From JBEVOS01 sp964564595 (GTDB lineage Bacteria > Pseudomonadota > Alphaproteobacteria > Caulobacterales > Aquidulcibacteraceae), in assembly GCA_964564595.1 (NCBI GenBank), contig CAZMCA010000091.1, positions 1 to 13,370 of the forward strand: DNA of 13,370 nt, written 5' to 3'. Position 1 is the stretch's first letter. Every line of letters begins with the position of its first letter. The translations under genes were made by a program, and so were the position numbers. Positions 1 to 6,999 of the stretch are shown here, in pieces. The notes beneath the pieces were generated by a model. The model was not told the origin of the DNA and ran no database searches. It was given only the letters and a program-made list of their open reading frames with translations.

Positions 1-554
1 CGCGCGGGCTCGCCAAGGTCGCCGTTTCGCTCACCACGCTCGATAAGAAGCTCGCGCGCGCGATGGAGCCGCGCGCGGCCGCGCCGTACAGGCGCGTCGA
101 GGTGATCCGCGCGCTCGCAGGCGCAGGCGTGCCGGTTACGGCGATGACAGCGCCGATCATCCCAGCGCTGAATGACAAAGAGATTGAGTATCTGCTCGCG
201 ACCGTCGCGGAGGCTGGCGCACGCGAAGCTGGCTACGTGCTGTTGCGCCTGCCGCTCGAGATCAAAACGCTGTTCCGCGAATGGCTGAAGGAGCACTACC
301 CCGATCGCGCCGCGCGCGTGATGGCGCTGGTGCGCCAGACGCGCGGCGGCAAGGACTATGACGCAACCTGGGGCGTGCGCGCGCGCGGCACAGGCCCGTA
401 TGCGCGTCTCATCGCCGATCGCTTCAAGCGCGCGGCCGCCCGCAATGGGCTCAACGTCGAAAAGACCACGCTGGACGCCACCCAGTTTCGCCGGCCCTAC
501 GCCTCGGGCGATCAACTGGATTTTCTGGACGCGCAGGACGACGTCTGGACATAG
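1..554 (+). CDS. PA0069-family radical SAM protein, C-terminal part (5' end outside window)
   Basis: The reading frame is open from base 3 to the TAG at 552-554, so this is the last 183 codons of a longer gene. The first visible residues (RGLAKVAVSLTTLDKKLAR, then AMEPRAAAP) and the following VTAMTAPIIPALND match the second half of the radical SAM barrel in the PA0069/Rv2578c-like family, which is distantly related to spore photoproduct lyase. The CxxxCxxC motif that binds the 4Fe-4S cluster and S-adenosylmethionine would lie upstream and cannot be seen. The ATG at 63 is internal, because family homology continues upstream of it. The tail (DQLDFLDAQDDVWT) is acidic. The substrate is unknown for the family. 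The gene ends 47 bases before the MFS transporter and may share a transcript with it, although the gap is AT-rich. Confidence 0.85.
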   Translation, partial: RGLAKVAVSLTTLDKKLARAMEPRAAAPYRRVEVIRALAGAGVPVTAMTAPIIPALNDKEIEYLLATVAEAGAREAGYVLLRLPLEIKTLFREWLKEHYPDRAARVMALVRQTRGGKDYDATWGVRARGTGPYARLIADRFKRAAARNGLNVEKTTLDATQFRRPYASGDQLDFLDAQDDVWT

Positions 555-601
555 TTGCCGTTTGTGTGAAATAAATCGCGCAAACGAGAGGGAACGCGCC
601 G

Positions 602-1858
602 ATGACCGAAGAAGCACCCGCCCCCCAAAAGCGGGCTGGCGAAGGCGCAATCGTGTTCGTCTGCGCGGCGATGCTGATCGACACGATCAGTTTCGGCCTC
701 CTGATGCCGGTGCTGCCGCCGCTGATCCAGGAGCTCACCGGCCAAACGCTCTCAGAGGCGAGCGCCACCGCGGGATGGCTCTTCGTCACGTTCGCGGCGT
801 TCCAGTTTTTCGCCGGGCCCGTGATGGGCAATCTGAGCGATCGGTTTGGCCGGCGCCCGATCCTGCTGGCCTCTATGGCGGCGTTCTTCGTCAACTACAC
901 GCTGATGGGCTTTGCCCATGAGATCGCGTTGCTGTTCATCGGCCGCGCCATTACCGGCGCCGCGGGCGCCATCTTCGCGCCAGCCAACGCCTACGTCGCG
1001 GACGTAACGCCGCCGGAGCGGCGCGCGCAGCGTTTTGCGCTGATCGGCGCCTCGTTCGGCGCAGGCTTCGTTCTCGGTCCTGCGATTGGCGGGTTGCTCG
1101 GCGGGCTTGATCCGCGCGCGCCGTTCTTCGTCGCGGCGGGGCTCGCGTTCCTCAACTTCACCCTCGGTTGGTTCGTGCTGCCGGAATCGCTGCCGCCGGA
1201 GCGGCGCCGCGCGTTCGATTGGCGCCGCGCCAACCCGATCGGCGCGCTGCTCTCTCTGCGCAAGCGCCCGGAGGTGCTCACGATCGTGGCCGCCATATTC
1301 CTCTGGAACTTCGCGTTTCAAGTTTACCCGGCTACTTGGCCGTTCTTCACGATGCTCCAATTCGATTGGGGCACGACCGCGATTGGTTTTTCGCTCGCGT
1401 ATAGCGGCATCATCATGGTGATCATGCAGGGCGGCTTTACCGGCCGCATCGTGCGCGCCGTTGGTGAACGCACGGCGGTGGTGCTGGCGATGATCTCGTC
1501 GATCCTCGGGATGATCGTCGCGTCCGCCGCGAGCGCGGGGTGGATGCTCTATCTCTCTTCCACGATCGCGTGCCTGCAAGGCCTCGCAGGACCAGCCATG
1601 AACGCGATCATCACCAGCCGCACGCCCGCCGATCAGCAGGGCGAATTGCAAGGCGGCGTCGCCAGCTTCAACGGCCTTGCGGCGATCTTCGGCCCGCTCG
1701 TCTTGTCTCAGACCTTGTCGCACTTCACCGCGCCCGATGCGCCGGTGCATTTCGCGGGCGCCGCGTTCGCGCTCGCCGCGGCGATCTCGCTTGGGGCGCT
1801 CGGCGTTTTCCTATGGGCGACGCGCGACTTCCGCCGCCTCGCACCCGCGCCAACCTGA
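602..1858 (+). CDS. MFS drug/tetracycline-type efflux transporter (TCR/Tet-like)
   Basis: The 418-residue product has the length and layout of a 12-helix major facilitator proton antiporter of the inner membrane. Helix 1 (residues 16-42) carries the LIDTISFGLLMPVLPPL segment typical of TetA relatives, with an acidic residue at D27. Motif A is GNLSDRFGRRP at 76-86 in the loop after helix 2. R115 and G119 in helix 4 fit motif B. The antiporter motif C is at about 149-164 (GASFGAGFVLGPAIGG). LPESLPPERRR near 193-203 is the usual start of the central loop. A GAGAGGG ribosome-binding site lies 9 bases before the ATG. By family, the protein exports a small drug-like molecule in exchange for protons; tetracycline itself cannot be inferred, since many chromosomal relatives have unknown substrates. 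No repressor gene is adjacent. Confidence 0.88.
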   Translation: MTEEAPAPQKRAGEGAIVFVCAAMLIDTISFGLLMPVLPPLIQELTGQTLSEASATAGWLFVTFAAFQFFAGPVMGNLSDRFGRRPILLASMAAFFVNYTLMGFAHEIALLFIGRAITGAAGAIFAPANAYVADVTPPERRAQRFALIGASFGAGFVLGPAIGGLLGGLDPRAPFFVAAGLAFLNFTLGWFVLPESLPPERRRAFDWRRANPIGALLSLRKRPEVLTIVAAIFLWNFAFQVYPATWPFFTMLQFDWGTTAIGFSLAYSGIIMVIMQGGFTGRIVRAVGERTAVVLAMISSILGMIVASAASAGWMLYLSSTIACLQGLAGPAMNAIITSRTPADQQGELQGGVASFNGLAAIFGPLVLSQTLSHFTAPDAPVHFAGAAFALAAAISLGALGVFLWATRDFRRLAPAPT

Positions 1859-1872
1859 ACGGGCGCCCGGCA

Positions 1873-1901
1873 TGGACCGGCCATCGCCGCCGCGCTAGGG
1901 T
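1873..1901 (+). promoter_or_regulatory. Candidate promoter for the ypfJ-like gene
   Basis: TGGACC (1873-1878) and TAGGGT (1896-1901) are 17 bases apart and match the -35 and -10 consensus only in part (4/6 and 3/6). The GCTAGGGT block resembles the GCTA-type -10 element described for Caulobacter housekeeping promoters. It lies 24 bases before the ATG at 1925, in the only gap between the MFS gene and this one. Confidence 0.33.
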
Positions 1902-1924
1902 CCGCGCTCCTTGAGGAGGATCCG

Positions 1925-2851
1925 ATGCGGCTCGACAATCAGCGGCGCTCCACGAATTTTGAAGTGCGTCGCGGCGGTGGCGGCGGTGGCGGCGGATTGG
2001 GTGGCGGCGGCCTGCCGTTCCGTGTGCGCGGCCTCGGAATCGGCGGCATTATCATAATCGGCCTCATCCTCCTGGTGATGCCCGCGAACATCCGCAACAT
2101 GATCATCGGGCAAGTGCTCGGCGGCGGCGGCGGCGCGGTCACGCAACAAGCTGGCGGCACGGTTGCCAGCACGTGCGAAACCGACAACGCCCAATTCACG
2201 GCCGACTGCGATCAGGCGATCGCGATCCTGGCGTCGACGGAAGATGTCTGGGCCGCCGCGTTCCGCAACGGCGAAATCCCGCAATACGGCCGCAGCCCTG
2301 GCGAGTATCAGGTTCCGCGCCTCGTGATCTTCGACGCCGACAGCGTTGATAGCGGCTGCGGCAACGCCTCCTCACAGGTTGGCCCGTTCTACTGCCCGGC
2401 CGACAATCAGCTCTACATCAACCCATCGTTCTATGAAGTGATGCGCGCGCGCCTCAACGCGCCCGGCGATTTCGCGCAGGCTTACGTGATCGCGCACGAA
2501 GTCGGCCACCACGTGCAGAACCTGATCGGCGCGACGCAAATCCGCTCAGGCGGTACGCAAAACCAAAATTCGGTGCGCCTCGAATTGCAGGCCGATTGCT
2601 TCGCCGGCGTGTGGGGCCATTCGGCCCGCACCAACCTCGCCATCGACGAAGCCGACCTTCGTGAAGCGCTCAACGCCGCACACGCGATTGGCGACGACAC
2701 GCTCCAGCGCGGTTCGCGCGGCTATCCCGATCCCGACAGCTTCACGCACGGCACGAGCGATCAGCGCATGCGCTGGTTCCGCCGCGGCTTCGACAGCGGC
2801 GACGCGCGCCAGTGCGATACGTTCGCGGTGACGAACTACAACCAGCTCTAG
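1925..2851 (+). CDS. ypfJ: YpfJ-family neutral zinc metallopeptidase, membrane anchored
   Basis: The 308-residue protein has the family layout: a short charged N-terminus (MRLDNQRRSTNFEVRR), a glycine-rich linker at 17-29, one transmembrane helix at about 38-53, and a periplasmic domain. The zinc-binding HEVGHH is at 191-196 and E220 in RLELQADCFAG is the likely third ligand, with E192 as catalytic base. Six cysteines in the outer part (84, 95, 145, 157, 225, 297) could form disulfides, which fits an exported domain. The C-terminal block (HGTSDQRMRWFRRGFDSGD) is also typical. A strong GAGGAGG ribosome-binding site precedes the ATG. The substrate is unknown in this family (Pfam zinc metallopeptidase, putative). 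The gene converges with the carotenoid oxygenase gene, the two stop codons being 42 bases apart. Confidence 0.93.
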   Translation: MRLDNQRRSTNFEVRRGGGGGGGGLGGGGLPFRVRGLGIGGIIIIGLILLVMPANIRNMIIGQVLGGGGGAVTQQAGGTVASTCETDNAQFTADCDQAIAILASTEDVWAAAFRNGEIPQYGRSPGEYQVPRLVIFDADSVDSGCGNASSQVGPFYCPADNQLYINPSFYEVMRARLNAPGDFAQAYVIAHEVGHHVQNLIGATQIRSGGTQNQNSVRLELQADCFAGVWGHSARTNLAIDEADLREALNAAHAIGDDTLQRGSRGYPDPDSFTHGTSDQRMRWFRRGFDSGDARQCDTFAVTNYNQL

Positions 2852-2858
2852 GTCTGAA

Positions 2859-2883
2859 CCCGGCGCGCATCGCACGCGCCGGG
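2859..2883. terminator. GC-rich hairpin between convergent genes
   Basis: CCCGGCGCG (2859-2867) and CGCGCCGGG (2875-2883) form a perfect 9-bp stem with a 7-base loop. It sits between the stop of ypfJ (2851) and the stop of the convergent carotenoid oxygenase gene (2894), where a two-way terminator is expected. No T-tract follows on either strand, so it is either a weak intrinsic terminator or mainly an RNA 3'-end stabiliser. Confidence 0.55.
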
Positions 2884-2893
2884 CTGGCCCCCG

Positions 2894-4219
2894 CTAGTCC
2901 GCGAACCAATTGCCGTGGAAGCCGTACGGCGCGCGTTGCGGCAGCGTGACTTGCGCGACCGGGCCTGCGGCGAGGTTCGTCGCGTCGAGCACGGCAAAGC
3001 GCGTCGCGTTCGTCGCATCGTCGTGCACGAAGCCCATCAGCCAGCCAGCGTCCTCGCCGCCGCCTGACGCAGCTGCATGAACGAACTCGCCGCAATGGCG
3101 CCCGGCGCCGAAATCCCAGCGCGTGGTCGCGCCGCTCTCGAGATCGAACTTCGCCACAACGCTGCTCGCGCCTGAGGCGCCCGCGTCCGGACCGTTCTGC
3201 AGCGGCGCGTAACCGTAGCGATGCTTGAGGCCAGCGCGCGCATCCGCGACCCGCGGAAACTCGATCGACACATCGTCCATCTGCGTCTGGCTCACGCGCC
3301 CAGTCTTCGTGTCGATCACCCAGCGCACAAGGTAAGGCGCATGATCGCCGAAGCCTGTGACCCAGAGCTTCTCGTAGTGCGCGACGTCGAACACGATCCG
3401 GTCGCCATCGTCGTAGGCGTTCATCGGGTGGAACACGTAGCAGGCGGGCACGTCGTACCATTTGAGGTCTTTGGCCGTGCCGTTGCGCGGCATCACGCCG
3501 AGGCGCGCGGGGTACTCATCGCTCCAGCGGTAGGGCATGCCGCCTTTCATCGCGATCTCTAGATCGAACACGATCGGCAGGTCCATGAAGATGACGCTCG
3601 ACGCGGTCGCGCAGAAATCGTGCATCATCGTCGGCCCGCGCACGGGGATGTCCTCGCTCTGTACGAGCCGGCCTTCGCGGTCGAGCCGGTGGTAGGTGAG
3701 GAACGGCGGCATGAACGAATAGCCGAACGCCAGCATCTCGCCCGTGATCGGGCAGATCTTCGGGTGCGCCGTGAACGAGCCTGTGAGCTTGCCGCCAAAG
3801 TCGGTCCAGCCCGTCGTGGCGAGATCGCCCGTCACCTCATAGGGAAAGTGCGCCTCTTCCAGCGCCAAGAACTTACCGCCATGCCGGACGATGTTGGTGT
3901 TCGCGCTCGACGCTTTGCGGTCGATCATCGGCCCCGGCGCGCCGCTCGCGCCCGCGAGCTTCGCCGTCTGCACATAGCGATTGCGATACCAGGCAGCCTT
4001 GCCGCCTTCGAGGCGCATGCCGTGCAGCATCCCATCGCCCATGAACCAATGCGCCGAGCGCTTGTCCTTTGGGTTTGGGCCGATGCGCATGTAGACGCCC
4101 GTCAGCTCCGGCGGCAGCGCGCCTTCGACCTTCAGATCGAACGCCTCCACCTCATCCGTCACCGGCGCGAAATTGCCATCGAGCCACCATGCCGCGCGCG
4201 TGCTGAGATCGTCCGCCAT
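2894..4219 (-). CDS. Carotenoid oxygenase (RPE65/CCD family, non-heme iron)
   Basis: The 441-residue protein matches the carotenoid cleavage oxygenase family over its full length, starting with VEGALPPELTGVYMRIGPNP (31-50). These cytosolic or membrane-skimming enzymes use Fe(II) and O2 to split a double bond in carotenoids, apocarotenoids or stilbene-like compounds. All four iron-binding histidines are present: H152 (TAHPKICPITGE), H200 (TMMHDF), H264 (YVFHPMNAYDDGD) and H435 (PYGFHGNW, near the C-terminus). I chose the ATG at 4217-4219 because GGAGG lies 6 bases before it and the protein then starts MADDLSTRAAWW. An upstream in-frame ATG at 4276 would add 19 basic residues through the ribosome-binding site. 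The substrate cannot be told from sequence. No carotenoid synthesis gene is adjacent, and argS lies upstream on the same strand. Confidence 0.93.
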   Translation of the reverse strand: MADDLSTRAAWWLDGNFAPVTDEVEAFDLKVEGALPPELTGVYMRIGPNPKDKRSAHWFMGDGMLHGMRLEGGKAAWYRNRYVQTAKLAGASGAPGPMIDRKASSANTNIVRHGGKFLALEEAHFPYEVTGDLATTGWTDFGGKLTGSFTAHPKICPITGEMLAFGYSFMPPFLTYHRLDREGRLVQSEDIPVRGPTMMHDFCATASSVIFMDLPIVFDLEIAMKGGMPYRWSDEYPARLGVMPRNGTAKDLKWYDVPACYVFHPMNAYDDGDRIVFDVAHYEKLWVTGFGDHAPYLVRWVIDTKTGRVSQTQMDDVSIEFPRVADARAGLKHRYGYAPLQNGPDAGASGASSVVAKFDLESGATTRWDFGAGRHCGEFVHAAASGGGEDAGWLMGFVHDDATNATRFAVLDATNLAAGPVAQVTLPQRAPYGFHGNWFAD

Positions 4220-4223
4220 CGCG

Positions 4224-4230
4224 TTCCTCC
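4224..4230 (-). promoter_or_regulatory. Ribosome-binding site that decides the carotenoid oxygenase start
   Basis: On the minus strand GGAGGAA (4230 down to 4224) stands just upstream of the ATG at 4219, with GGAGG 6 bases from it. This supports MADDLST as the true N-terminus over the longer frame starting at 4276. Confidence 0.8.
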
Positions 4231-4247
4231 GTTGTTTTGTGGGAGCG

Positions 4248-4276
4248 AGCGAACGCCTGCCCCGGCGCGCTGTCAA
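4248..4276 (-). promoter_or_regulatory. Candidate promoter of the carotenoid oxygenase gene
   Basis: Read on the minus strand, a perfect TTGACA (4276 down to 4271) is followed after 17 bases by TTCGCT (4253 down to 4248), a poor -10 match (2/6). A transcript would start near 4241 and have a leader of about 20 bases containing the ribosome-binding site. The -35 begins one base after the 4278-4302 hairpin, so the hairpin and promoter are closely packed. If correct, the gene is transcribed independently of argS. Confidence 0.38.
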
Positions 4277-4277
4277 C

Positions 4278-4306
4278 GCCCGTTCGCGAAGCGCGAGCGG
4301 GCTTTT
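4278..4306 (+). terminator. Intrinsic-terminator-like hairpin oriented on the + strand
   Basis: GCCCGTTCGCG (4278-4288) pairs with CGCGAGCGGGC (4292-4302) as an 11-bp stem with one G-U pair and a 3-base AAG loop. TTTT follows directly at 4303-4306, with a further T6 tract at 4312-4317. This is a textbook terminator shape when read on the + strand, yet the genes on both sides (carotenoid oxygenase and argS) are on the minus strand. On the minus strand the same hairpin would follow argS without a T-tract. It may end antisense transcription or act as an argS 3'-end structure. Confidence 0.6.
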
Positions 4307-4377
4307 GCATTGTTTTTTATCACAAAACGCAACCGGCTGACGAAGCGCGGATGGTCAATCCCCCCGCACGCGGAAAT

Positions 4378-6132
4378 TTACATCCGCTCGGGCGCCTCAA
4401 AGCCCAAAAGATCGAGCGTGCGTTCAAGCTGCCGGAGAGTCGCGGCTGCGAGCGCAAGGCGCGAGCCGCGCACGCCAGCGTCCTTCTCCGGCAGGATCGG
4501 GCAGTTCTGGTAGAAGCCCGAAAACGCCTGCGCGAGCGCGAAGGCGTGTTCGGCCAGAAAGTGCGGCGCGCGTTTGTCGTAGGCGCTGCGCAGCGCGCTC
4601 TCGAATGCATCGAGCGTCAGCGCCAGAGCGCGCTCTGCCGGCTGTGTGATGACGATCTGCGCTTCACCGACGTCCTCGCTCGCGGCGCGGCGCAAGATCG
4701 ATTTGATCCGCACCGCTTGGTAGAGGAGATACGGGCCTGTCTTTCCCTCGAAGCTCATGAACCGGTCGAGGTCGAACACGTAGGACGTGCCGCGGAAGTT
4801 CATCAGGTCCGCGAACTTCACCGCCGCGATGGCGACTTTGTCCGCGACCGCCTCGAATTCCTCGGCGCCAAAGTCCTTGCCGATCTCCGCTTCCCGCAGC
4901 CGCTCACGCGCCTTCTCGCGCGCCTGCTCGATCAGATCGTTGAGCTTCAGCACGCCGCCCGCGCGCGTCTTGAAGGGCTTGCCGTCCGTGCCGTTCATAG
5001 TGCCGAAGCCGACATGTTCGGCGACGCCCGGGCCGATGTAGCCAGCGAGCTGCGCGGCGCGGAACACTTGCTCGAAGTGATCGGCCTGACGCTGATCGAC
5101 GACGTAGAGGATTAGCTCCGGGTTCTGCTCGCGCACGCGCTGCAGGACCGTGGCAAGATCGGTCGTGCCGTACATCGCCGAGCCTTCGGACGAGACGACC
5201 AACAGCGGCGGCAGCTCGCGCTTATCGTCGTTGCGCGCCACGCGGATGATCTGTGCGCCCTGGTCCTCGTGCAGCAGATGCTTGGCGGTGAGATCGGCCA
5301 CCATCTCCGCGATCAGCGGGTCGGCGTCGCTCTCGCCGTTCCAGAGATCGAAGTCGACGCCGAGGGCCGCGAAATCGCGCTTCTGCGCCGCCATCGAAAC
5401 GTCACGCATCGCGCGCCAGATTTTGCGCGAAACCGCATCGCCCTTCTGCAGCGCCGCCGTCGCTTTGCGCGCGCGGTCACGGAACGCTTCGTCATCCTTG
5501 GCGCGCGCAGCCGCGGCCGGATAAATGCGCTCCAGATCTTCCAGCGTCAGCGCCGCGAGCTTCGCGTCGAGTTTTGCGGCGTCAGCGAAGCCGCCGAGTT
5601 CTTCCTCCATCACGACGATGAGGAGCCCCATCTGGAAGCCCCAATCGCCGAAATGCGCGTCGCCCCAAACCGTGTCGCCGCGAAACCGGAACAGGCGCTT
5701 GACGCTCTCGCCGATGATCGAGGCGCGCAGGTGCCCGACATGCATGCCTTTGGCGACGTTCGGCCCGCCGTAATCGACAACCACGCGCCGGGGCGCAGCG
5801 ACCAGCGAAGCGCCCGCGCGCGCATCGCCAGCGATGACCCGCGCACGCGCCGCAACAGCATCATCCGTCAGCTTGATGTTGATGAAGCCCGGCCCCGCGA
5901 TCGAGAGCGCCGCGCCCTCCCCGCGCCACGCATCGATCACCGCCTGCGCGATCTCTTGCGGCTTCTTACCCGCGGCCTTCGCGCCGGCCATCGCGCCATT
6001 GCACTGAAAATCCGCAAGCTCGGGCCGATCCGAGCGGCGCACGGCCCCAAGCGCCGGATCGAGCCCAATCGATGCGAACGCCGCCCCGGCGGTTTCGCTC
6101 AGCGCGTCGGCGAGATCATGTACTACAGTCAT
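4378..6132 (-). CDS. argS: Arginyl-tRNA synthetase (ArgRS, class I)
   Basis: The 584-residue enzyme attaches arginine to tRNA(Arg) in the cytosol. The N-terminal tRNA D-loop-recognising domain spans about 1-90 (SDRPELADFQCNGAMA at 34-49). The catalytic Rossmann domain has YGGPNVAKGMHVGHLRAS at 121-138, whose HVGH (131-134) is the HIGH signature. YGTTDLA (321-327) and VVDQRQADHF (344-353) follow. KPFKTRAGG (385-393) replaces the KMSKS loop, as is normal for many ArgRS. The DALR anticodon-binding domain begins near GKTGPYLLYQAVRI (463-476) and the protein ends in the usual LLGFEAPERM. The ATG at 6130-6132 has no strong ribosome-binding site (only GGAAG some distance upstream), but the N-terminus aligns with the family. 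The upstream lipoprotein gene ends 58 bases away on the same strand. Confidence 0.97.
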   Translation of the reverse strand: MTVVHDLADALSETAGAAFASIGLDPALGAVRRSDRPELADFQCNGAMAGAKAAGKKPQEIAQAVIDAWRGEGAALSIAGPGFINIKLTDDAVAARARVIAGDARAGASLVAAPRRVVVDYGGPNVAKGMHVGHLRASIIGESVKRLFRFRGDTVWGDAHFGDWGFQMGLLIVVMEEELGGFADAAKLDAKLAALTLEDLERIYPAAAARAKDDEAFRDRARKATAALQKGDAVSRKIWRAMRDVSMAAQKRDFAALGVDFDLWNGESDADPLIAEMVADLTAKHLLHEDQGAQIIRVARNDDKRELPPLLVVSSEGSAMYGTTDLATVLQRVREQNPELILYVVDQRQADHFEQVFRAAQLAGYIGPGVAEHVGFGTMNGTDGKPFKTRAGGVLKLNDLIEQAREKARERLREAEIGKDFGAEEFEAVADKVAIAAVKFADLMNFRGTSYVFDLDRFMSFEGKTGPYLLYQAVRIKSILRRAASEDVGEAQIVITQPAERALALTLDAFESALRSAYDKRAPHFLAEHAFALAQAFSGFYQNCPILPEKDAGVRGSRLALAAATLRQLERTLDLLGFEAPERM

Positions 6133-6190
6133 GGCGCGGTGCGTTCGCCGCTTCCGGCGCCCGCGTCAAGCAACGCGCCAGAGGCGGACC

Positions 6191-6868
6191 CTAGTTTTCC
6201 GCCGTGTTCGACGGCGAATTCACCCGGAAGCGCTTACCGTCCCGGTTGAACTGAAGCTGTTCGGGCGTCAGTTCGAGGCCAACGAGGATTTCGAAGTTCT
6301 CGCCGGAGGTCTCGGGCGTGGCGCGCGGGATGACGATGTGCTGGATGCGCTCCTGGCGCGTCACGACATTGCGGCCGTTCTCGAAGCGCACGTTGACGTC
6401 GAAATAGCTCTTCTCGATCGGCGCGACGCCCCGGCGCGTCACCGCCACCCAATAGCGATAGGTGCGTTCTTGCGCGGTCGCGGCTGGGCCGCGGCCAAAC
6501 GCCATGTCGATCTCGAGCGCCATCGTGATCGGATCGGCGTCCACGTAGCGGCACAGGCCACGCACGCCAGACACTTCGCCCGTGAAGGCGATGTTGGCGT
6601 AACGCTCGCGCCCCGGCTCGGCGAATTCGACCAGGCGGGAATTGTCATAAAGTACGCCCATCAGCGGGCACGGGCCGGCATTGGCGCGGGGATCCGCGCC
6701 CATCATCCGCTCAAGCCAGTTGGGCGCATCGTTGCGGCGATCCTCGACCGGGCGGTTCACGCCCTCCGGATCGAGCTCGATGGTGTTAGTCCCGCCGCCG
6801 CCGCAGGCCGACAACAGGCTCAACGCCAGCCCCGTCACCACCGCAGCGAGCACCTTTTTGGCCGGCAT
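6191..6868 (-). CDS. Conserved-looking lipoprotein of unknown function (225 aa)
   Basis: I do not recognise a named family. The product starts MPAKKVLAAVVTGLALSLLSAC: a basic tip, a hydrophobic stretch and a lipobox (LSAC) with C22 as the lipidation site, followed by four glycines. This predicts export by Sec, cleavage by Lsp and membrane anchoring facing the periplasm. The mature part is soluble, with two further cysteines (in GPCPLMG and GLCRYVD) that could form a disulfide. It is rich in beta-type segments such as TYRYWVAVTRRG and FEILVGLELTPEQLQF. I chose the ATG at 6866-6868 because the signal peptide begins there; the frame is open to 7000, but that would put 44 arginine- and proline-rich residues before the signal. 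It lies upstream of argS on the same strand and is divergent from ispH. Confidence 0.8.
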   Translation of the reverse strand: MPAKKVLAAVVTGLALSLLSACGGGGTNTIELDPEGVNRPVEDRRNDAPNWLERMMGADPRANAGPCPLMGVLYDNSRLVEFAEPGRERYANIAFTGEVSGVRGLCRYVDADPITMALEIDMAFGRGPAATAQERTYRYWVAVTRRGVAPIEKSYFDVNVRFENGRNVVTRQERIQHIVIPRATPETSGENFEILVGLELTPEQLQFNRDGKRFRVNSPSNTAEN

Positions 6869-6999
6869 CCAGAACCCCACATCAGTAAGACGCGCGCGCT
6901 TGGGGCGCGGCGCGAAGGCTGGTAGCACGTGCCGGAGACGAGCCCAAGGGCTCGCAACCGTTGCCCCCGATGGCCCACAGTGGCCCGAGATTTTTCCCA
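6869..6999. promoter_or_regulatory. Divergent intergenic region between the lipoprotein gene and ispH
   Basis: This 131-base gap must hold the start signals for the minus-strand lipoprotein/argS side and the plus-strand ispH cluster. I see no good -35/-10 pair. It contains the 8-base palindrome GCACGTGC (6925-6932), a larger inverted repeat at 6939-6954, and a direct repeat TGGCCC (6971-6976 and 6981-6986). A T5 run lies just before the ispH ATG, and a ribosome-binding site for ispH is not evident. Confidence 0.5.
6939..6954. repeat. Perfect 7-bp inverted repeat in the divergent promoter region
   Basis: CGAGCCC (6939-6945) and GGGCTCG (6948-6954) are perfect inverted arms around AA. With so short a centre it is more likely a protein-binding palindrome than a stable hairpin. 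It lies 46 bases before the ispH ATG. Confidence 0.5.

Noticed and set aside
546..601. AT-rich gap with TGGACA as a promoter for the MFS gene
   Set aside because: TGGACA (546-551) is -35-like, but no acceptable -10 lies at the right distance, only a loose AAATAAAT. A promoter is possible but not supported enough to list.
752..1750. Minus-strand open frame of 332 codons opposite the MFS gene
   Set aside because: The translation is an Arg/Glu/His-rich low-complexity product with no hydrophobic or domain structure; it is the shadow of the transporter gene.
1860..1869. Palindrome CGGGCGCCCG after the MFS stop as a terminator
   Set aside because: It has no loop and no following T-tract. A self-complementary 10-mer of G and C is easily met by chance here.
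1973..2011. GGC-rich tandem tract that could be called a repeat
   Set aside because: It encodes the glycine-rich linker of the YpfJ-like protein (residues 17-29), which is usual for the family, so it is explained by the protein.
2742..3461. Minus-strand 239-codon frame over the ypfJ/carotenoid oxygenase junction
   Set aside because: It overlaps both real genes and is extremely arginine-rich, typical of an out-of-frame reading of GC-rich DNA.
5269..6249. Plus-strand open frame of 326 codons across argS, and neighbours at 3620-4513 and 4237-5115
   Set aside because: All lie opposite well-supported genes (argS, carotenoid oxygenase), have shadow-like composition, and one runs across the 4278-4302 hairpin. 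No family resemblance is seen.
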